DNA of 64,000 nt from Ruegeria arenilitoris (GTDB lineage Bacteria > Pseudomonadota > Alphaproteobacteria > Rhodobacterales > Rhodobacteraceae): contig NZ_WPZQ01000001.1 in the NCBI RefSeq assembly GCF_013030265.1, forward strand, positions 372,001 to 436,000, given 5' to 3'. Below, piece by piece: positions 26,355 through 35,654 of this stretch. The notes below the pieces were generated by a model. That model was not told where the DNA came from. It worked only from the letters and a program-made list of their open reading frames with translations, and made no database searches. Each line of letters begins with the position of its first letter. The first letter of the stretch is position 1. The position numbers were made by a program, and so were the translations under genes.

Positions 26355-27752
26355 TCACATTGCCGGTCGCTTCTGCGGCCATTCAGTCGCCTGATGGTAA
26401 GCTGCACCAATCGAAATCAGCTTTGCATCTGCGTTCTTCGGGCCAAATAACTGCAGGCCCATTGGCAAACCTGCAGAACCAAACCCGGCGGGAATAGACA
26501 GGCACGGAAGCCCCAACAGGCTGACCGGCGTTACCACCTGCATCCACCGATGGTAGGTGTCCATTGAAACGCCGCCAATCTCGGTCGGGTACGGCTGTTC
26601 GATCTCAAACGGCCAAACCTGCGCAGCGGGCAGAACCAGCGCATCATAATCTGCAAACAAGTCAACAGAGCGACGGAACCAGTCAGTTCGGAGCACACTT
26701 GCACGGTGAACATCCATCGCGCTGAACGATAGTCCCCGATCGAGTTCCCATTGCGCCGTATCCTTCAGAGCGGCCTTTTGAGCGATTAATGGTTCCAAAC
26801 CGGTGGCAACGCTCCACGATCTTAGCGTAATCCAGCTCTCCCATATCTTATCCGCGTCGAATGGAGGGGGCACGACCTCAACCGCAGCTCCGAGTTCTTC
26901 GAAGACGTTAAGAGCGTCCGCAGCGAGATTGAGAATACCCTGCTCCGTGGGAAACGCCCCACCCCAGTCACCAAGCCAACCAATTCGCATCCCTCTGAGA
27001 TCAGCGATCTGAACGGGTGAAACGGGATCGCATTGCCCAGCTAGCGGATGTCGCATGTCGGGACCGGAAATGACATCAAGCAGAATGCCTATGTCTTCGG
27101 GGCTACGCGCCATCGGGCCAAGGGTGGACAACTGATGCAGATACCCGTCCCCTACCGGTTCGGACGGGACGCGGCCCCATGTTGGGCGGAACCCGTAAAC
27201 GTTGTTCCAGGCTGCCGGGTTTCGGAGGCTACCCATCATGTCAGATCCGTCCGCCAGCGCGACCATGCCTGTGGCCAGTGCCACAGCAGCACCCCCGGAT
27301 GAACCTCCGCAGGTGCGCGAAGGGTTATAAGGATTGCTGGTCGCACCGTAGACCGGGTTGAACGTGTGTGAGCCCAAGCCAAACTCTGGCGTGTTGGTCT
27401 TACCAATCAGGATTGCCCCTGCATCACGCAATCGCTTGGCGATCAGATCATCGGATTCGGGAACGTGGTCCTTGTAAATCGGTGATCCTTGCGTCGAAGG
27501 AATACCCGCCACATTCACCAGATCCTTGATTGCAATAGGTAAGCCGTGCAGGGCACCACGGTTCGGCCCATCATCCGCTGCCTGCGCCTCGGACATCAAA
27601 TCGTCCTCATCCCGCAATGCGACGATGGCGTTGACCTGACCGTTGACCTGCGCGATCCGATCCAGAGTGCTGCGCATCAATTCTGTAGCTGACAGGCGAC
27701 GATCAGACAGATCGCTCAGAAGGTCCTTGGCAAATGCCTTGGTCAGATCCAT
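26355..27752 (-). CDS. Amidase, amidase-signature (GatA-like) family (465 aa)
   Basis: The Ser-cisSer-Lys triad is visible: Lys in [13 protein letters not shown] and the Ser residues in [24 protein letters not shown]. The rest matches stand-alone amidases ([24 protein letters not shown] and the C-terminal [27 protein letters not shown]). No gatB or gatC is adjacent, so it is more likely a hydrolase of small amides than the tRNA amidotransferase subunit. Transcribed ahead of the DUF2189 gene with 31 bases between. Confidence 0.92.
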   Translation of the reverse strand: MDLTKAFAKDLLSDLSDRRLSATELMRSTLDRIAQVNGQVNAIVALRDEDDLMSEAQAADDGPNRGALHGLPIAIKDLVNVAGIPSTQGSPIYKDHVPESDDLIAKRLRDAGAILIGKTNTPEFGLGSHTFNPVYGATSNPYNPSRTCGGSSGGAAVALATGMVALADGSDMMGSLRNPAAWNNVYGFRPTWGRVPSEPVGDGYLHQLSTLGPMARSPEDIGILLDVISGPDMRHPLAGQCDPVSPVQIADLRGMRIGWLGDWGGAFPTEQGILNLAADALNVFEELGAAVEVVPPPFDADKIWESWITLRSWSVATGLEPLIAQKAALKDTAQWELDRGLSFSAMDVHRASVLRTDWFRRSVDLFADYDALVLPAAQVWPFEIEQPYPTEIGGVSMDTYHRWMQVVTPVSLLGLPCLSIPAGFGSAGLPMGLQLFGPKNADAKLISIGAAYHQATEWPQKRPAM

Positions 27753-27851
27753 GGGTAGGTGTCCTTTGGCTGCTCACGGGCAGCCTAGCGACGCGCTTGG
27801 ATCATTTAAAGCCACTGTTTAGATCTATCTTTTCCTGTTCGACAGAGACCG

Positions 27852-28541
27852 CTATCGAATCTTGAGATCGAACCTCAGATTGCTTTCCCGACCAAGCAGG
27901 TTCTTCAGACAAAAATAGATCGCGACAACACTGATCAACAGCCACAGCCCGCCCCAAATCATTGTGTTTCCGCCAAACTGTTCTGCCAGCATATAGGCAT
28001 CAGATCGAACCCCCGGGCGACGGATCGTGTCATCGAAAATGTCGTAGGGTACGTAAATCATGCTGGTGAGCCCGATGATCCGCAGAACCATGTCACAGGC
28101 CTTACGCTCCAGAAACCGGGCCATTGCCAGCATCGCCAGCCCGACACCTGCACAGAACGCCATCGGAAACGGATCGCGGATATAAAGCAGCGTCACCAAC
28201 AGCATCACACCACCAAACAAACCCAACACGAACCGGTCTGCATGAGAACGCAATGCAACTGTCAACAACAACATCCCCAGCAGCAAAGACCCAAGATAAC
28301 CTGCCGTCAGGATGAGGAACGGGTTGCCACCTCGGATCAGGGCATAGCCACCCTGATGGATCGACAATGAAATACGCTCAATGGAACCGCCTGTCAGGAT
28401 GCCTGCAATGCCATGGGATAGCTCATGCAGAAACACCACCAGAATTTTGAGCGGCAGAATAACAAGCGTGTTCCAAAACACGAACACCAGCACGGTGATC
28501 AGGATCAGCTGCCAGTGCCCTTTAAGGAGCGTCATGAACAT
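27852..28541 (-). CDS. M50-type membrane metallopeptidase family protein (229 aa)
   Basis: Hydrophobic protein with a zinc motif in the membrane (VVFLHELSHGIAGILTGG; HExxH). The later Asp-containing helix seems to be PYDIFDDTIRRPG. Such short M50B-like proteins are found next to prfB in related genomes. A site-2-protease-like role is possible, but no PDZ domain is present. The start is ATG 28541 (MFMTLLKG); ATG 28535 is a close alternative. It follows prfB by 19 bases on the same strand. Confidence 0.85.
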   Translation of the reverse strand: MFMTLLKGHWQLILITVLVFVFWNTLVILPLKILVVFLHELSHGIAGILTGGSIERISLSIHQGGYALIRGGNPFLILTAGYLGSLLLGMLLLTVALRSHADRFVLGLFGGVMLLVTLLYIRDPFPMAFCAGVGLAMLAMARFLERKACDMVLRIIGLTSMIYVPYDIFDDTIRRPGVRSDAYMLAEQFGGNTMIWGGLWLLISVVAIYFCLKNLLGRESNLRFDLKIR

Positions 28542-28560
28542 GCTGTCCCGACGCCTCTCG

Positions 28561-29688
28561 TCAATCTTCGCCCTGCGCCTCGGACCGGCTTTTGCCCGCA
28601 ACGTTCAGAGCCAGAGTAGCTGCCATGAACCCGTCAAGATCGCCGTCCAGAACTCCCTTGGTGTCAGACGTTTCGAAATTTGTCCGCAGGTCTTTAACCA
28701 TTTGATAGGGCTGCAGAACGTAAGATCGGATCTGGTTGCCCCATCCTGCGTCACCTTTGGCCTCGTGCGCCGCATTTATTTCGGCGTTCCGGCGATCAAG
28801 TTCCTGCTGATAAAGGCGGGATTTCAGGGCTTTCATCGCAATATCGCGGTTCTGGTGCTGCGATTTTTCCGAGCTTGTAACCACGATACCCGTGGGAATG
28901 TGCGTGATCCGCACGGCCGAGTCGGTTGTGTTGACGTGCTGACCACCAGCGCCCGACGAACGATACGTATCAACCCGGATATCCGCCGGGTTCACTTCGA
29001 TTTCGATATTGTCATCGACCACGGGATAGACCCAGACCGAGCTGAAGGATGTGTGCCGTTTCGCCGCCGAGTCAAAGGGAGAAATACGCACGAGGCGATG
29101 CACGCCGCTTTCCGATTTCAGCCAGCCATATGCGTTATGACCTGAGATCTTGTACGCCGCAGACTTAATACCGGCCTCTTCCCCCGCGGTCTCTGACTGC
29201 AGCTCGACCGTGTATCCCTTTTTCTCAGCCCACCGCACGTACATGCGCGCCAGCATCGAGGCCCAGTCGCAGCTTTCGGTTCCGCCCGCGCCCGAGTTGA
29301 TCTCGAGGAAAGTATCATTTCCATCGGCCTCACCGTCCAGCAGTGCTTCGAGCTCTTTCTTGGCAGCTTTTGCCCCAAGTTTCTTGATCGCCTCCTCGGC
29401 GTCCTGGACGACCTCCTCGTCCTCTTCCATCTCACCGAGTTCAATAAGTTCGATATTGTCGTTCAAATCGGTTTTGATCGTCTCGTATGTCTCGATCGCA
29501 TCGACCAGCATCTGACGCTCGCGCATCAGTTTTTGCGCGTTCTCGGGGTTGTCCCAAAGGTTGGGGTCCTCAACACGCGCGTTGAATTCTTCCAACCGGT
29601 GCGGCGCGGTCTCATAGTCCATACGCTGCTCCAGCAGCTCCAGCGACTTTTGGATTTCCGCCACGATGTTCTGGGTTTCGGCGCGCAT
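28561..29688 (-). CDS. prfB: Peptide chain release factor 2 (375 aa)
   Basis: RF2 ends translation at UGA and UAA. Visible are the GGQ loop that triggers hydrolysis ([18 protein letters not shown]) and the stop-codon reading motif SPF in [15 protein letters not shown]. The N-terminal coiled domain is complete ([22 protein letters not shown]). The frame is continuous from ATG 29688: the internal UGA and programmed +1 frameshift of many bacterial prfB genes are absent. Confidence 0.97.
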   Translation of the reverse strand: MRAETQNIVAEIQKSLELLEQRMDYETAPHRLEEFNARVEDPNLWDNPENAQKLMRERQMLVDAIETYETIKTDLNDNIELIELGEMEEDEEVVQDAEEAIKKLGAKAAKKELEALLDGEADGNDTFLEINSGAGGTESCDWASMLARMYVRWAEKKGYTVELQSETAGEEAGIKSAAYKISGHNAYGWLKSESGVHRLVRISPFDSAAKRHTSFSSVWVYPVVDDNIEIEVNPADIRVDTYRSSGAGGQHVNTTDSAVRITHIPTGIVVTSSEKSQHQNRDIAMKALKSRLYQQELDRRNAEINAAHEAKGDAGWGNQIRSYVLQPYQMVKDLRTNFETSDTKGVLDGDLDGFMAATLALNVAGKSRSEAQGED

Positions 29689-29759
29689 GGTCTGGTCCCA
29701 ACTTGCTCAATCAGGCCTGCGTGATAGCAAGAGGTGCGTGCCACCACAAGACAAGTGAG

Positions 29760-30593
29760 ATGCGAATGAAGGATACACCGGACGAGTTGTTGGACCGATG
29801 GGGCCTGACCATCCTTTCAATGGTGGCAGATACCGGCCATGCGCGCATCTGGAAGGTCGAAACGGCTGACACAGTTGCGGCACTTAAGGTGTATCGCCGG
29901 GCAGATCGCGGCAACGAAGGCCCGGGGTCGCGGCTTTTGTCTGCGTGGCAGGATCGCGGTACGGTTCGAATTCTTGAAGAGGCGAACAACGCAGTTCTGA
30001 TGGAGTGGTTGGATGGTCCGTCACTGGGGGATGTGGCGCGCGACGGTGACCCGGAAACCGCTGTGAATTTATTGGCCGAAGCAGCATCAGATCTGCATCG
30101 CTCGCCCCGGGTGGAGAATTCCGGTCTCAGAACACTAAACGATGTTTTCGCTCCTCTGTTTCGCTGTGAATTTACAGACACTTGTGACCCTAACCTAAAA
30201 AGCGACATGCAGCAGTCTGCAGCATTGGCCAGAGAACTGCTGGATAGTCAGCAGACACTGGTTCCGTTGCATGGAGATCTGCACACCGACAATGTCATAC
30301 TGACCAAGGCTGGCCCAAAGGTGATCGATGCCAAGGGTTATCTCGGCGATCCGGCGTTCGAGCTTGCAAACGCCTTGCGACATCCCAAAGGGATGCCGGA
30401 CCTTGTGCGAGATCCCATACAGATCGCGAAATGCCTACAGCTATATTCAGAGGCGATGGCGATTACGCCCGAACGCCTAGCCAAATGGGCGGCTGCAAAA
30501 TGTGCATTGTCAATCTACTGGCGTTCGCACCAACAGGTTTCGGAAGACAAAGAAGCGGACCTGTTGCGCCTGTTCTTGCAAGCGGCGGCTTAG
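29760..30593 (+). CDS. APH(6)/hydroxyurea-type kinase, aminoglycoside phosphotransferase fold (277 aa)
   Basis: Kinase core with Brenner-type catalytic motif PLHGDLHTDNVIL and the metal-binding segment KVIDAKGYLGDPAFELANALRHP, which matches the APH_6_hur family of streptomycin 6-kinase-like proteins. Most members are not resistance genes and their substrates are unknown. It lies alone on the plus strand between prfB and the PBP1A gene, both on the minus strand. Its TAG overlaps the PBP1A TAA. Start ATG 29760 or 29766; no strong ribosome site marks either. Confidence 0.85.
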   Translation: MRMKDTPDELLDRWGLTILSMVADTGHARIWKVETADTVAALKVYRRADRGNEGPGSRLLSAWQDRGTVRILEEANNAVLMEWLDGPSLGDVARDGDPETAVNLLAEAASDLHRSPRVENSGLRTLNDVFAPLFRCEFTDTCDPNLKSDMQQSAALARELLDSQQTLVPLHGDLHTDNVILTKAGPKVIDAKGYLGDPAFELANALRHPKGMPDLVRDPIQIAKCLQLYSEAMAITPERLAKWAAAKCALSIYWRSHQQVSEDKEADLLRLFLQAAA

Positions 30594-33076
30594 TAAAGCC
30601 CGCCGCCCTGCAGATCACCCTGGCTTGCGTTTGGTCCTACTGTGATGGTGTTACCCGTCGACGTGGTTACCTGACGACCCGAGCTGGCTTCTTCGAACAG
30701 AGGCAGGTCGGATCCCATGGCAAAACCACCGTCATAGATACGATCGATAAAGCCATCGACGCCGTCACGGAAATACTCGGCAACGACGTAATCGCCTGAG
30801 GCGTTATCCGGCAGGCGCGCGCCGCTGAACCGGTCGATCTTGATGAAATGCCCACCCGGAGGCACTTCGAACGGACCACCACCGTATTTCTCGACTGCTT
30901 TTTCCATAAAGCTCTGGAAAACCGGACCGCAGAGAGTACCACCATAGGCCCCCCGCCCCATTGGACGCGGACGGTCATAGCCAATGTAGCAGCCTGCAAC
31001 GATGTTCGACGTAAAGCCAATGAACCATGCATCTTTGGATTCGTTGGTCGTACCGGTTTTGCCAGCTGTCGGCACCGGCAGATTCACAACGCGGGATGCC
31101 GTTCCACGATCCACCACACCTTTCATCATCGACGTCAGCTGATAGGCCGTAACCGCATCCATGACCTGTTCACGGTCGGTGACGATGGTTGGTGACTCAT
31201 CCGGTTCTAACCAGCTGGAGTTGCAATCCAGACATTGACGGTCGTCGTGGCGATAGATGGTTTTGCCGAACCGGTCCTGAATACGGTCAACCAGCGTGGG
31301 TTCTACGCGTTCACCACCATTGGCAAACATCGCATAAGCCGCAACCATTTTGTAAAGCGTGGTTTCTTCGGCCCCCAATGAGTTGGCCAAAAATGCGCCC
31401 ATCCGGTCATAGACACCAAACCGTTCGGCGTACCCGGCGACAACCGGCATCGTGACCTCTTGAGCGAGGCGAATGGTCATCAGGTTCCGGGACATCTCGA
31501 TCCCTGTACGCAGTGGTGTCGGGCCGTAGAACTTATTTGTCGAGTTCTTGGGACGCCACAGTCCCTGCGGGGTGTTCACCTCAATCGGGGCGTCCACAAC
31601 GATGGTGGCCGGGCTGTAGCCACTGTCCAAAGCTGCGGCGTAGACGAAGGGTTTAAAGCTTGAACCCGGCTGTCGCTGCGCCTGTGTCGCGCGGTTGAAG
31701 ACCGTGTCTTGATACGAAAAGCCGCCCTGCATCGACAATACGCGGCCCGAGTTCACGTCCATCGCCATGAACGCGCCCTGCACTTCGGGCACCTGACGTG
31801 CAGACCACTGACCTTCCTCGCCAGCAACCACCAGAATGACATCGCCGCGTTTGAAATTGGCTGCGAAATCCCCCTGCATCCATTTGATGTCTGAACGCGG
31901 AATAACACCGTTGGCAGGACCATCTTCGATACCAACAGTCAATTGCTGGTCAGCGACATCCATAACAACTGCGGGATACCACTGCGTCGGCAGCACAACG
32001 TCGCGCGGAATCTCAAGAATCGCCAGGGCTTCGCGCCACTGTGCCTCATCACCCAGCTTTTCTTCTGCGATCACCTCACCCGTGCCGCGCCATTTGCCGC
32101 GGGAACGGTCATATTTCTGCAGGGCTTCCCGCAGCGCGCGGGCCGCTTCGACCTGCATCTCTTCGTCCACCGAAGCGCGAACCGTAAAGCCACCGGTAAA
32201 GAACTCTCCCTCACCAAAGTCCTCGCTCAGCTGGCGACGAATTTCATCGGTGAAGTAATCGCGAGGCGGCAAAGCAGTGCGGAAGCTTTCGAAATCCCCG
32301 TTCTGAACAGAACGCAACGGCATTTCGACTTCGGTCTCATACGTTGCCTGATCGATATAGCCGTTTTGCTGCATCTCACGCAGAACGTAGTTGCGACGTG
32401 CCAACAGACGCTCTTTCTGGCGGACCGGGTGATAATCCGAAGGCGCCTTGGGCATGGCGGCAAGCATTGCAGCCTCATGCGGCGCCAGTTCCTGCAGCGT
32501 CTTGTTGAAGTAGGTTTGTGCAGCAGCGGTCACACCATAGGAGTTCTGACCAAGAAAGATCTCGTTCATGTAGAGTTCGAGAATCTGTTCCTTGTCGAGC
32601 GTATCCTCAAGCCGGGTGGCGAGGATAATTTCCTTGATCTTGCGTTCTGCGCGGCGGTCACCTGACAGCAGAAAGTTCTTCATCACCTGCTGCGTGATGG
32701 TCGAAGCACCGCGAACGTTTTCACCCTTGGACTTCACCGCCTCAACCCCGGCAGCAACGATACCGCGTGGATCATAGCCCTGGTGGGTGTAAAAGTTCTT
32801 GTCTTCGGCCGAGATGAACGCCTGCTTCACCAAGTCGGGAATTTCTTCGGACGGAGTGAACAGTCGGCGCTCCTGCGCGAATTCGTCGATCAACTGGCCC
32901 TTGCCCGAATAGATTCTGCTGATGGTCGGCGGTTTGTACTGTGCAAGGGATTCATGGCTGGGCAGATCGCGCCCATACATCCAGAAGACCGCACCAACAA
33001 CCAGCGCGGCCATAAAAATACCCAAAGTCACTAGGCTGAAAATCGCCCCGAAAATCGAAAGAATGAACCGGATCAC
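30590..33076 (-). CDS. mrcA: Penicillin-binding protein 1A, bifunctional peptidoglycan synthase (828 aa)
   Basis: Class A PBP. After an N-terminal membrane anchor (about 8-30) comes the GT51 glycosyltransferase (catalytic Glu in SAEDKNFYTHQGYDPRGI, then GASTITQQVMKNF), an OB-like insert, and the transpeptidase. The active-site serine is in RQPGSSFKPFVYA, the SxN motif is SRN and the third motif is KTGTT. The protein polymerises and crosslinks murein at the inner membrane. It follows amiC on the same strand (95 bases), which places both in one wall-remodelling unit. Also called ponA. Confidence 0.96.
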   Translation of the reverse strand: MIRFILSIFGAIFSLVTLGIFMAALVVGAVFWMYGRDLPSHESLAQYKPPTISRIYSGKGQLIDEFAQERRLFTPSEEIPDLVKQAFISAEDKNFYTHQGYDPRGIVAAGVEAVKSKGENVRGASTITQQVMKNFLLSGDRRAERKIKEIILATRLEDTLDKEQILELYMNEIFLGQNSYGVTAAAQTYFNKTLQELAPHEAAMLAAMPKAPSDYHPVRQKERLLARRNYVLREMQQNGYIDQATYETEVEMPLRSVQNGDFESFRTALPPRDYFTDEIRRQLSEDFGEGEFFTGGFTVRASVDEEMQVEAARALREALQKYDRSRGKWRGTGEVIAEEKLGDEAQWREALAILEIPRDVVLPTQWYPAVVMDVADQQLTVGIEDGPANGVIPRSDIKWMQGDFAANFKRGDVILVVAGEEGQWSARQVPEVQGAFMAMDVNSGRVLSMQGGFSYQDTVFNRATQAQRQPGSSFKPFVYAAALDSGYSPATIVVDAPIEVNTPQGLWRPKNSTNKFYGPTPLRTGIEMSRNLMTIRLAQEVTMPVVAGYAERFGVYDRMGAFLANSLGAEETTLYKMVAAYAMFANGGERVEPTLVDRIQDRFGKTIYRHDDRQCLDCNSSWLEPDESPTIVTDREQVMDAVTAYQLTSMMKGVVDRGTASRVVNLPVPTAGKTGTTNESKDAWFIGFTSNIVAGCYIGYDRPRPMGRGAYGGTLCGPVFQSFMEKAVEKYGGGPFEVPPGGHFIKIDRFSGARLPDNASGDYVVAEYFRDGVDGFIDRIYDGGFAMGSDLPLFEEASSGRQVTTSTGNTITVGPNASQGDLQGGGLY

Positions 33077-33171
33077 GTTGCTGCCTTTTATTCGCGGTGC
33101 CGTCTATATAGTGACGCTCAGCCCAAGGGTCAAAACACCTTGGCGCATTCTAGCCAGTTTGCGTCGTCAGG

Positions 33172-34392
33172 TCACTGTCCAATCAGTGACCGTTTGATCA
33201 CGTCTTCTTGCCGCCACTTCTCAAGCCCTTTGTAAATGCCTTGCGCCATCGATGCGCGCCATTCAGGATTCCTGATGTTTTTCAAATCTCTGGGGCTGGA
33301 CAGAAACCCAAGCTCTACCAGAACCGAAGGGATATCAGCTGCCTTTAGGACAGAGAACGAAGCGGTGCGGATCGGGCGACGATTCATCGGGCCGCCTTGC
33401 TGTGCCATCCCGTTGGCAATCGCCCGTGCCAGCGCGTCTGTGCGCGGTTTCGTTTCCTGCCGTGCCATGTCCAGCAACACGTCCGCGACCTGATCATCCG
33501 ACCCACTGAGGTCGATGCCTGAAATCAAATCGCCCCGATCATGGCGCTCTGCCAGTTTCAGGCTGGCAACGTCCGAGGCATCTTCGGACAATGTATAGAC
33601 TGCCGCGCCATGGGCCTGCCCCTCGGACAGCGAATCTGCATGCAGCGAGATAAACACGTGCGCCCCCGCCCGATGTGCCAGCGCAATGCGACGTTCCAAC
33701 GAGACGAACTGATCATCAACACGGGTCATGACCACCTCGTACCCGCCAGCCCGCAACAACAGCTCGCGCAGTTCACGCGCAAAGGTTAGCATCAACGTTT
33801 TTTCATCGGTTCCGGACACTTCGGCACCCGGATCAAGTCCACCATGTCCGGGGTCCAGCATGACGCGCAGAGGCTGATCACCCTTGCGAGGTTCAGCCTC
33901 TTCCACCGTCGCGGGCTCGGGCAAATCCCAGCCGGGGTTGCGTGGGGCACCGGCACCTTTCGCGAATGTATCAAAGTCAGTTCCACGCAGATTGAGCGTC
34001 AGCAGCGCTGCCCCCGTTGCTGCGTCAACGCGCATATCAGCCGTATCCACAGCCAGCGGCGCGCCAAGTTCCATCACAAGGCGGGACCAGCCGGGGACGT
34101 AAGCTCCAAACTGTACACCTGTGATCCGATTGCTTTTCAGAAACGCCTCGCGGTCAAGGCCAGTCCAGTCAACCTCCTGAAAATCCAGCACCATCCGGTA
34201 CGGATCCTGCAACGTGAAAACGCGATATGGCACTCCCTGGGTCAGACCAATACGCAGACGAACACCCGAAGCGCCATTGTCCGTGATCTGGCTTTGATCG
34301 GGAATAACCCTGGCAAGCGCACTGAAATCCTGCGCAAGCGCATTGCCGGTCAACGCCCATAACAGCGCTAGAACATAGAAAATCCTGCTCAT
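33172..34392 (-). CDS. amiC: N-acetylmuramoyl-L-alanine amidase, AMIN + Amidase_3 (406 aa)
   Basis: A Sec signal peptide (MSRIFYVLALLWALTGNALAQ) is followed by an AMIN domain (about 25-150) that binds the septal wall and a zinc amidase domain. Zinc ligands are seen in MLDPGHGGLDPGAE, the Glu in SGTDEKTLML, and ISLHADS; the catalytic Glu is in VLVELGFLSSPRD. It cuts stem peptides from glycan strands during daughter-cell separation. The regulatory helix that blocks the site in E. coli AmiC-type enzymes may correspond to the LSEDASDVASLKLAERHD insert. Confidence 0.94.
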   Translation of the reverse strand: MSRIFYVLALLWALTGNALAQDFSALARVIPDQSQITDNGASGVRLRIGLTQGVPYRVFTLQDPYRMVLDFQEVDWTGLDREAFLKSNRITGVQFGAYVPGWSRLVMELGAPLAVDTADMRVDAATGAALLTLNLRGTDFDTFAKGAGAPRNPGWDLPEPATVEEAEPRKGDQPLRVMLDPGHGGLDPGAEVSGTDEKTLMLTFARELRELLLRAGGYEVVMTRVDDQFVSLERRIALAHRAGAHVFISLHADSLSEGQAHGAAVYTLSEDASDVASLKLAERHDRGDLISGIDLSGSDDQVADVLLDMARQETKPRTDALARAIANGMAQQGGPMNRRPIRTASFSVLKAADIPSVLVELGFLSSPRDLKNIRNPEWRASMAQGIYKGLEKWRQEDVIKRSLIGQ

Positions 34393-34465
34393 GGCCTCAA
34401 GTTATCCCGAGATCGTTCGGCGCAAAGCCTATAGCACCGACATGGTTTTGTGAACGCTTTTGGCG

Positions 34466-35632
34466 TCAGGCGCTACTGAGTGCAACGTTACCGCGTTCAG
34501 CCATGAAAACGCGCAGACGTTCCAGACCTTCCTCGATATCGGCAGTTGAACGTGCGTAGGAGAAGCGCAGCGTTTCATGACCACGCTCGGGATCGAAATC
34601 CAGACCCGGTGTCACCGCAACGCCTGCCTTCTCCAATATCTCGGCGGCAAAAGCGCGACTGTCATTGGTCAGATCCGAGACATCCGCATAAACATAGAAC
34701 GCCCCATCCGGCGGCGCGATGTTGGTAAATCCTGCTTGGGGCAAACCCTTGAGCATCAATTCACGATTCCGGCGATAGACATCCAGATTGCCTTGCAGTT
34801 CTTCGTCGCAATCCATCGCCGCCAGTGCCGGGACCTGACTTGCGTGTGGGGCACAGATAAACATGTTCTGGGCAATACGTTCGACCACACGCACCTGATC
34901 TTCGGGAACGACCATCCAACCGACACGCCATCCGGTCATCGAGAAGTACTTTGAGAACGAGTTGATCACATAGCACTCATCCGTCAATTCCAACGCGGTG
35001 ACGGCTTTGGCCTCGTATTCCAGCCCGTGATAAATCTCGTCGCTGATAAACGATGCTCCCTGCCCCTGCGCCGCTTCAATCAACGCCCCCATCGCGGCAT
35101 GGTCCAGCATGGTGCCCGTCGGATTGGCTGGCGAAGCGACCATGAGCCCTTGCAGATCGATACCAGCAAAATCTGCTGGCACTGGCTGCAGCCGATGTTC
35201 AGGTGCGGTAGGCAGATCGACAGGCACCAGCCCCAGCGCTTTGAGAATCTGGCGATAAGACGGATAACCCGGCGCGCCGATGCCTACGCGATCACCGCTA
35301 TCGAACAACGCTGTAAATGCCAGCAGAAAACCGCCAGAAGACCCCGGCGTGATAACGACACGCTCAGGGTTCAGATCGACATTGTACCAATCGCCATACA
35401 TCCGGGCGATCCGCTGCCTCAATGCAGGCAGACCCAACGCTACAGTATAGCCCAGCGGTCCTTGCTCCATTTCCTTGGCCAGCGCCTGCACCGCCCCTTT
35501 GGGTGCGCCTGTTCCTGGCTGACCAACCTCCATATGAATGATGTGGCGCCCGTCCTCTTCTGCTTTTCGTGCAGCCTCCATCACGTCCATCACGATGAAG
35601 GGATCGACCCCGGACCGGGTTGAGTTTCTCAT
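34466..35632 (-). CDS. Class I/II pyridoxal-phosphate aminotransferase (388 aa)
   Basis: Fold-type I aminotransferase. The PLP lysine is in INSFSKYFSMTGWRVGWMVVP, the substrate Arg in the C-terminal GHETLRFSYA, and VASPANPTG supplies the Asn that contacts the cofactor. The amino-group donor is unresolved; relatives act on aspartate, alanine or aromatic acids. I start it at ATG 35632 (MRNSTRSGVDPFIVMDVM) because GGGAG lies 6 bases upstream. The frame runs open to 35716. Its start nearly touches that of the divergent M48 gene. Confidence 0.92.
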   Translation of the reverse strand: MRNSTRSGVDPFIVMDVMEAARKAEEDGRHIIHMEVGQPGTGAPKGAVQALAKEMEQGPLGYTVALGLPALRQRIARMYGDWYNVDLNPERVVITPGSSGGFLLAFTALFDSGDRVGIGAPGYPSYRQILKALGLVPVDLPTAPEHRLQPVPADFAGIDLQGLMVASPANPTGTMLDHAAMGALIEAAQGQGASFISDEIYHGLEYEAKAVTALELTDECYVINSFSKYFSMTGWRVGWMVVPEDQVRVVERIAQNMFICAPHASQVPALAAMDCDEELQGNLDVYRRNRELMLKGLPQAGFTNIAPPDGAFYVYADVSDLTNDSRAFAAEILEKAGVAVTPGLDFDPERGHETLRFSYARSTADIEEGLERLRVFMAERGNVALSSA

Positions 35633-35654
35633 GCCCATCTCCCATGTTGCAGCC

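Noticed and set aside
29760..30593. Streptomycin-resistance gene on a mobile element
   Set aside because: No transposase, integron or repeat is nearby, and the APH(6)-like family is mostly chromosomal with unknown substrates.
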